From Burkholderiaceae bacterium (GTDB taxonomy: Bacteria > Pseudomonadota > Gammaproteobacteria > Burkholderiales > Burkholderiaceae): DNA of 6,108 nucleotides. Location: contig CANBYN010000119.1 in NCBI GenBank assembly GCA_947373615.1, forward strand, positions 1 through 6,108, read 5' to 3'. Every line of letters starts with the position of its first letter. The stretch's first letter is position 1. Below, piece by piece: positions 5,584 to 6,108 of the stretch. A program made the position numbers and the translations under genes. The notes under the pieces were generated by a model. It was not told the DNA's origin. It worked only from the letters and a program-made list of their open reading frames with translations, and ran no database searches.

Positions 5584-6030
5584 ATGAGTCTAAAAGATCA
5601 AATCACTGAAGATATGAAAAATGCTATGCGCGCAAAAGAAGTGGAGCGCCTAGGAGCAATCCGTCTTTTGTTGGCAGCGATCAAGCAACGTGAAGTTGAT
5701 GAGCGTATTGTGGTTGATGATGCAGGCGTGATTGCAATAGTTGAAAAGATGATCAAGCAACGCAAAGACTCCATCTCTCAATTTGAAAAAGCTGGGCGTG
5801 ATGATTTGGTGGCAATTGAAGCGGCTGAAATGGTGATATTACAAACATATTTGCCGGTTCAGTTATCAGATGCTGAAGTCGAAGCTGCCGTTGCTGCTGC
5901 TGTTAACTCTACTGGCGCAACAGGACCTCAAGATATGGGCAAAGTCATTGGCGTACTCAAGCATCAATTGGCTGGTAAAACTGATATGGGTAAAGTTTCA
6001 GGGTTGGTAAAAGCCGCGTTAGCGAAATGA
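5584..6030 (+). CDS. GatB/YqeY domain-containing protein
   Basis: This is a small YqeY-family protein of 148 aa, the usual family length. The family shares the C-terminal domain of GatB, the tRNA-binding part of the Glu/Asp-tRNA amidotransferase, so tRNA binding or a role in aminoacylation is often proposed; its real function is not established. The N-terminal helical part (SLKDQITEDMKNAMRAK, then ERLGAIRLLLAAIKQRE) and the motif IVEKMIKQRKDSISQFEKAGRDDL are typical, as is the ILQTYLP segment (85-91). The C-terminal small domain has the paired DMGKVIGVL (117-125) and DMGKVSGLV (134-142). It is flanked by rpsU and dnaG, which matches the many bacteria in which yqeY is inserted in the macromolecular synthesis operon. 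The stop TGA is directly followed by a second in-frame TGA. Confidence 0.93.
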   Translation: MSLKDQITEDMKNAMRAKEVERLGAIRLLLAAIKQREVDERIVVDDAGVIAIVEKMIKQRKDSISQFEKAGRDDLVAIEAAEMVILQTYLPVQLSDAEVEAAVAAAVNSTGATGPQDMGKVIGVLKHQLAGKTDMGKVSGLVKAALAK

Positions 6031-6037
6031 TGAATTG

Positions 6038-6062
6038 AGAAGGTTAAACAGTTTCATACTGT
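6038..6062 (+). promoter_or_regulatory. Possible bridged Shine-Dalgarno and hairpin for dnaG
   Basis: AGAAGG (6038-6043) is the only ribosome-binding-like sequence before the dnaG ATG at 6067, but it lies 23 nt away. Between them ACAGT (6048-6052) and ACTGT (6058-6062) form a perfect 5-bp hairpin with a TTCAT loop. Looping out these 15 nt leaves an effective spacing of 8 nt. The stem is short, so its stability is uncertain. Confidence 0.4.
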
Positions 6063-6066
6063 CCTG

Positions 6067-6108
6067 ATGGCGCTTATCCCACAATCCTTCATTGCCGATC
6101 TTTTGAAT
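6067..6108 (+). CDS. dnaG: DNA primase DnaG, N-terminal fragment (cut by window end)
   Basis: The first 14 codons read MALIPQSFIADLLN, which matches the IPxxFIxDLL start of bacterial DNA primase, whose N-terminal zinc-binding domain follows further on. Primase makes RNA primers at the replication fork. The gene continues past the right edge, so length and zinc ligands cannot be checked. The ATG at 6067 is the only start in this frame after the TGA at 6031-6033. It lies 36 nt after the YqeY gene, and the position after rpsU-yqeY is the expected one; rpoD would be predicted next. Confidence 0.88.
   Translation, partial: MALIPQSFIADLLN

Noticed and set aside
1..6108. Search for mobile elements, CRISPR arrays, tRNA genes, toxin-antitoxin or defence modules
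   Set aside because: No spaced repeat array, transposase, integrase, terminal inverted repeat or unexplained gene cluster is visible; the window is continuous conserved housekeeping genes.

Overview
The window is a gene-dense stretch of a betaproteobacterial chromosome. The protein sequences, the gene order and the moderate GC content (judged by eye) suggest Burkholderiales, most likely Polynucleobacter or a close relative. The genus call is inference from recognition; no database search was run.

Left half (151-4074, + strand): xseB, ispA, dxs and folE2 lie head to tail with a 1-nt overlap, a 33-nt gap and a 25-nt gap, so they are probably one operon. xseB is the small subunit of exonuclease VII. 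ispA (farnesyl diphosphate synthase) and dxs (first enzyme of the MEP pathway) supply isoprenoid precursors, and xseB-ispA-dxs is the same order as in E. coli. folE2, a metal-flexible GTP cyclohydrolase IB, follows. The first 150 bases hold no gene I can name. They carry a TATAAT hexamer on the minus strand that may drive a divergent gene beyond the left edge.

Right half (4102-6108): tsaD (t6A tRNA modification) is on the minus strand, convergent with folE2 and divergent from rpsU across a 78-bp gap. rpsU, a GatB/YqeY-domain gene and the first 14 codons of dnaG form the front of the 'macromolecular synthesis' operon, whose usual next gene, rpoD, would lie outside the window. A strong intrinsic terminator after rpsU probably makes ribosomal protein S21 more abundant than the downstream products.

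No mobile element, CRISPR array, tRNA, rRNA or unknown defence-like system is visible. The gene content is ordinary housekeeping. The points worth a second look are small RNA-level structures: two hairpins after rpsU with complementary loops, a hairpin between a possible Shine-Dalgarno and the dnaG start, stop-codon hairpins after dxs and folE2, and a GDG-to-GDS change in the thiamine-diphosphate motif of DXS.
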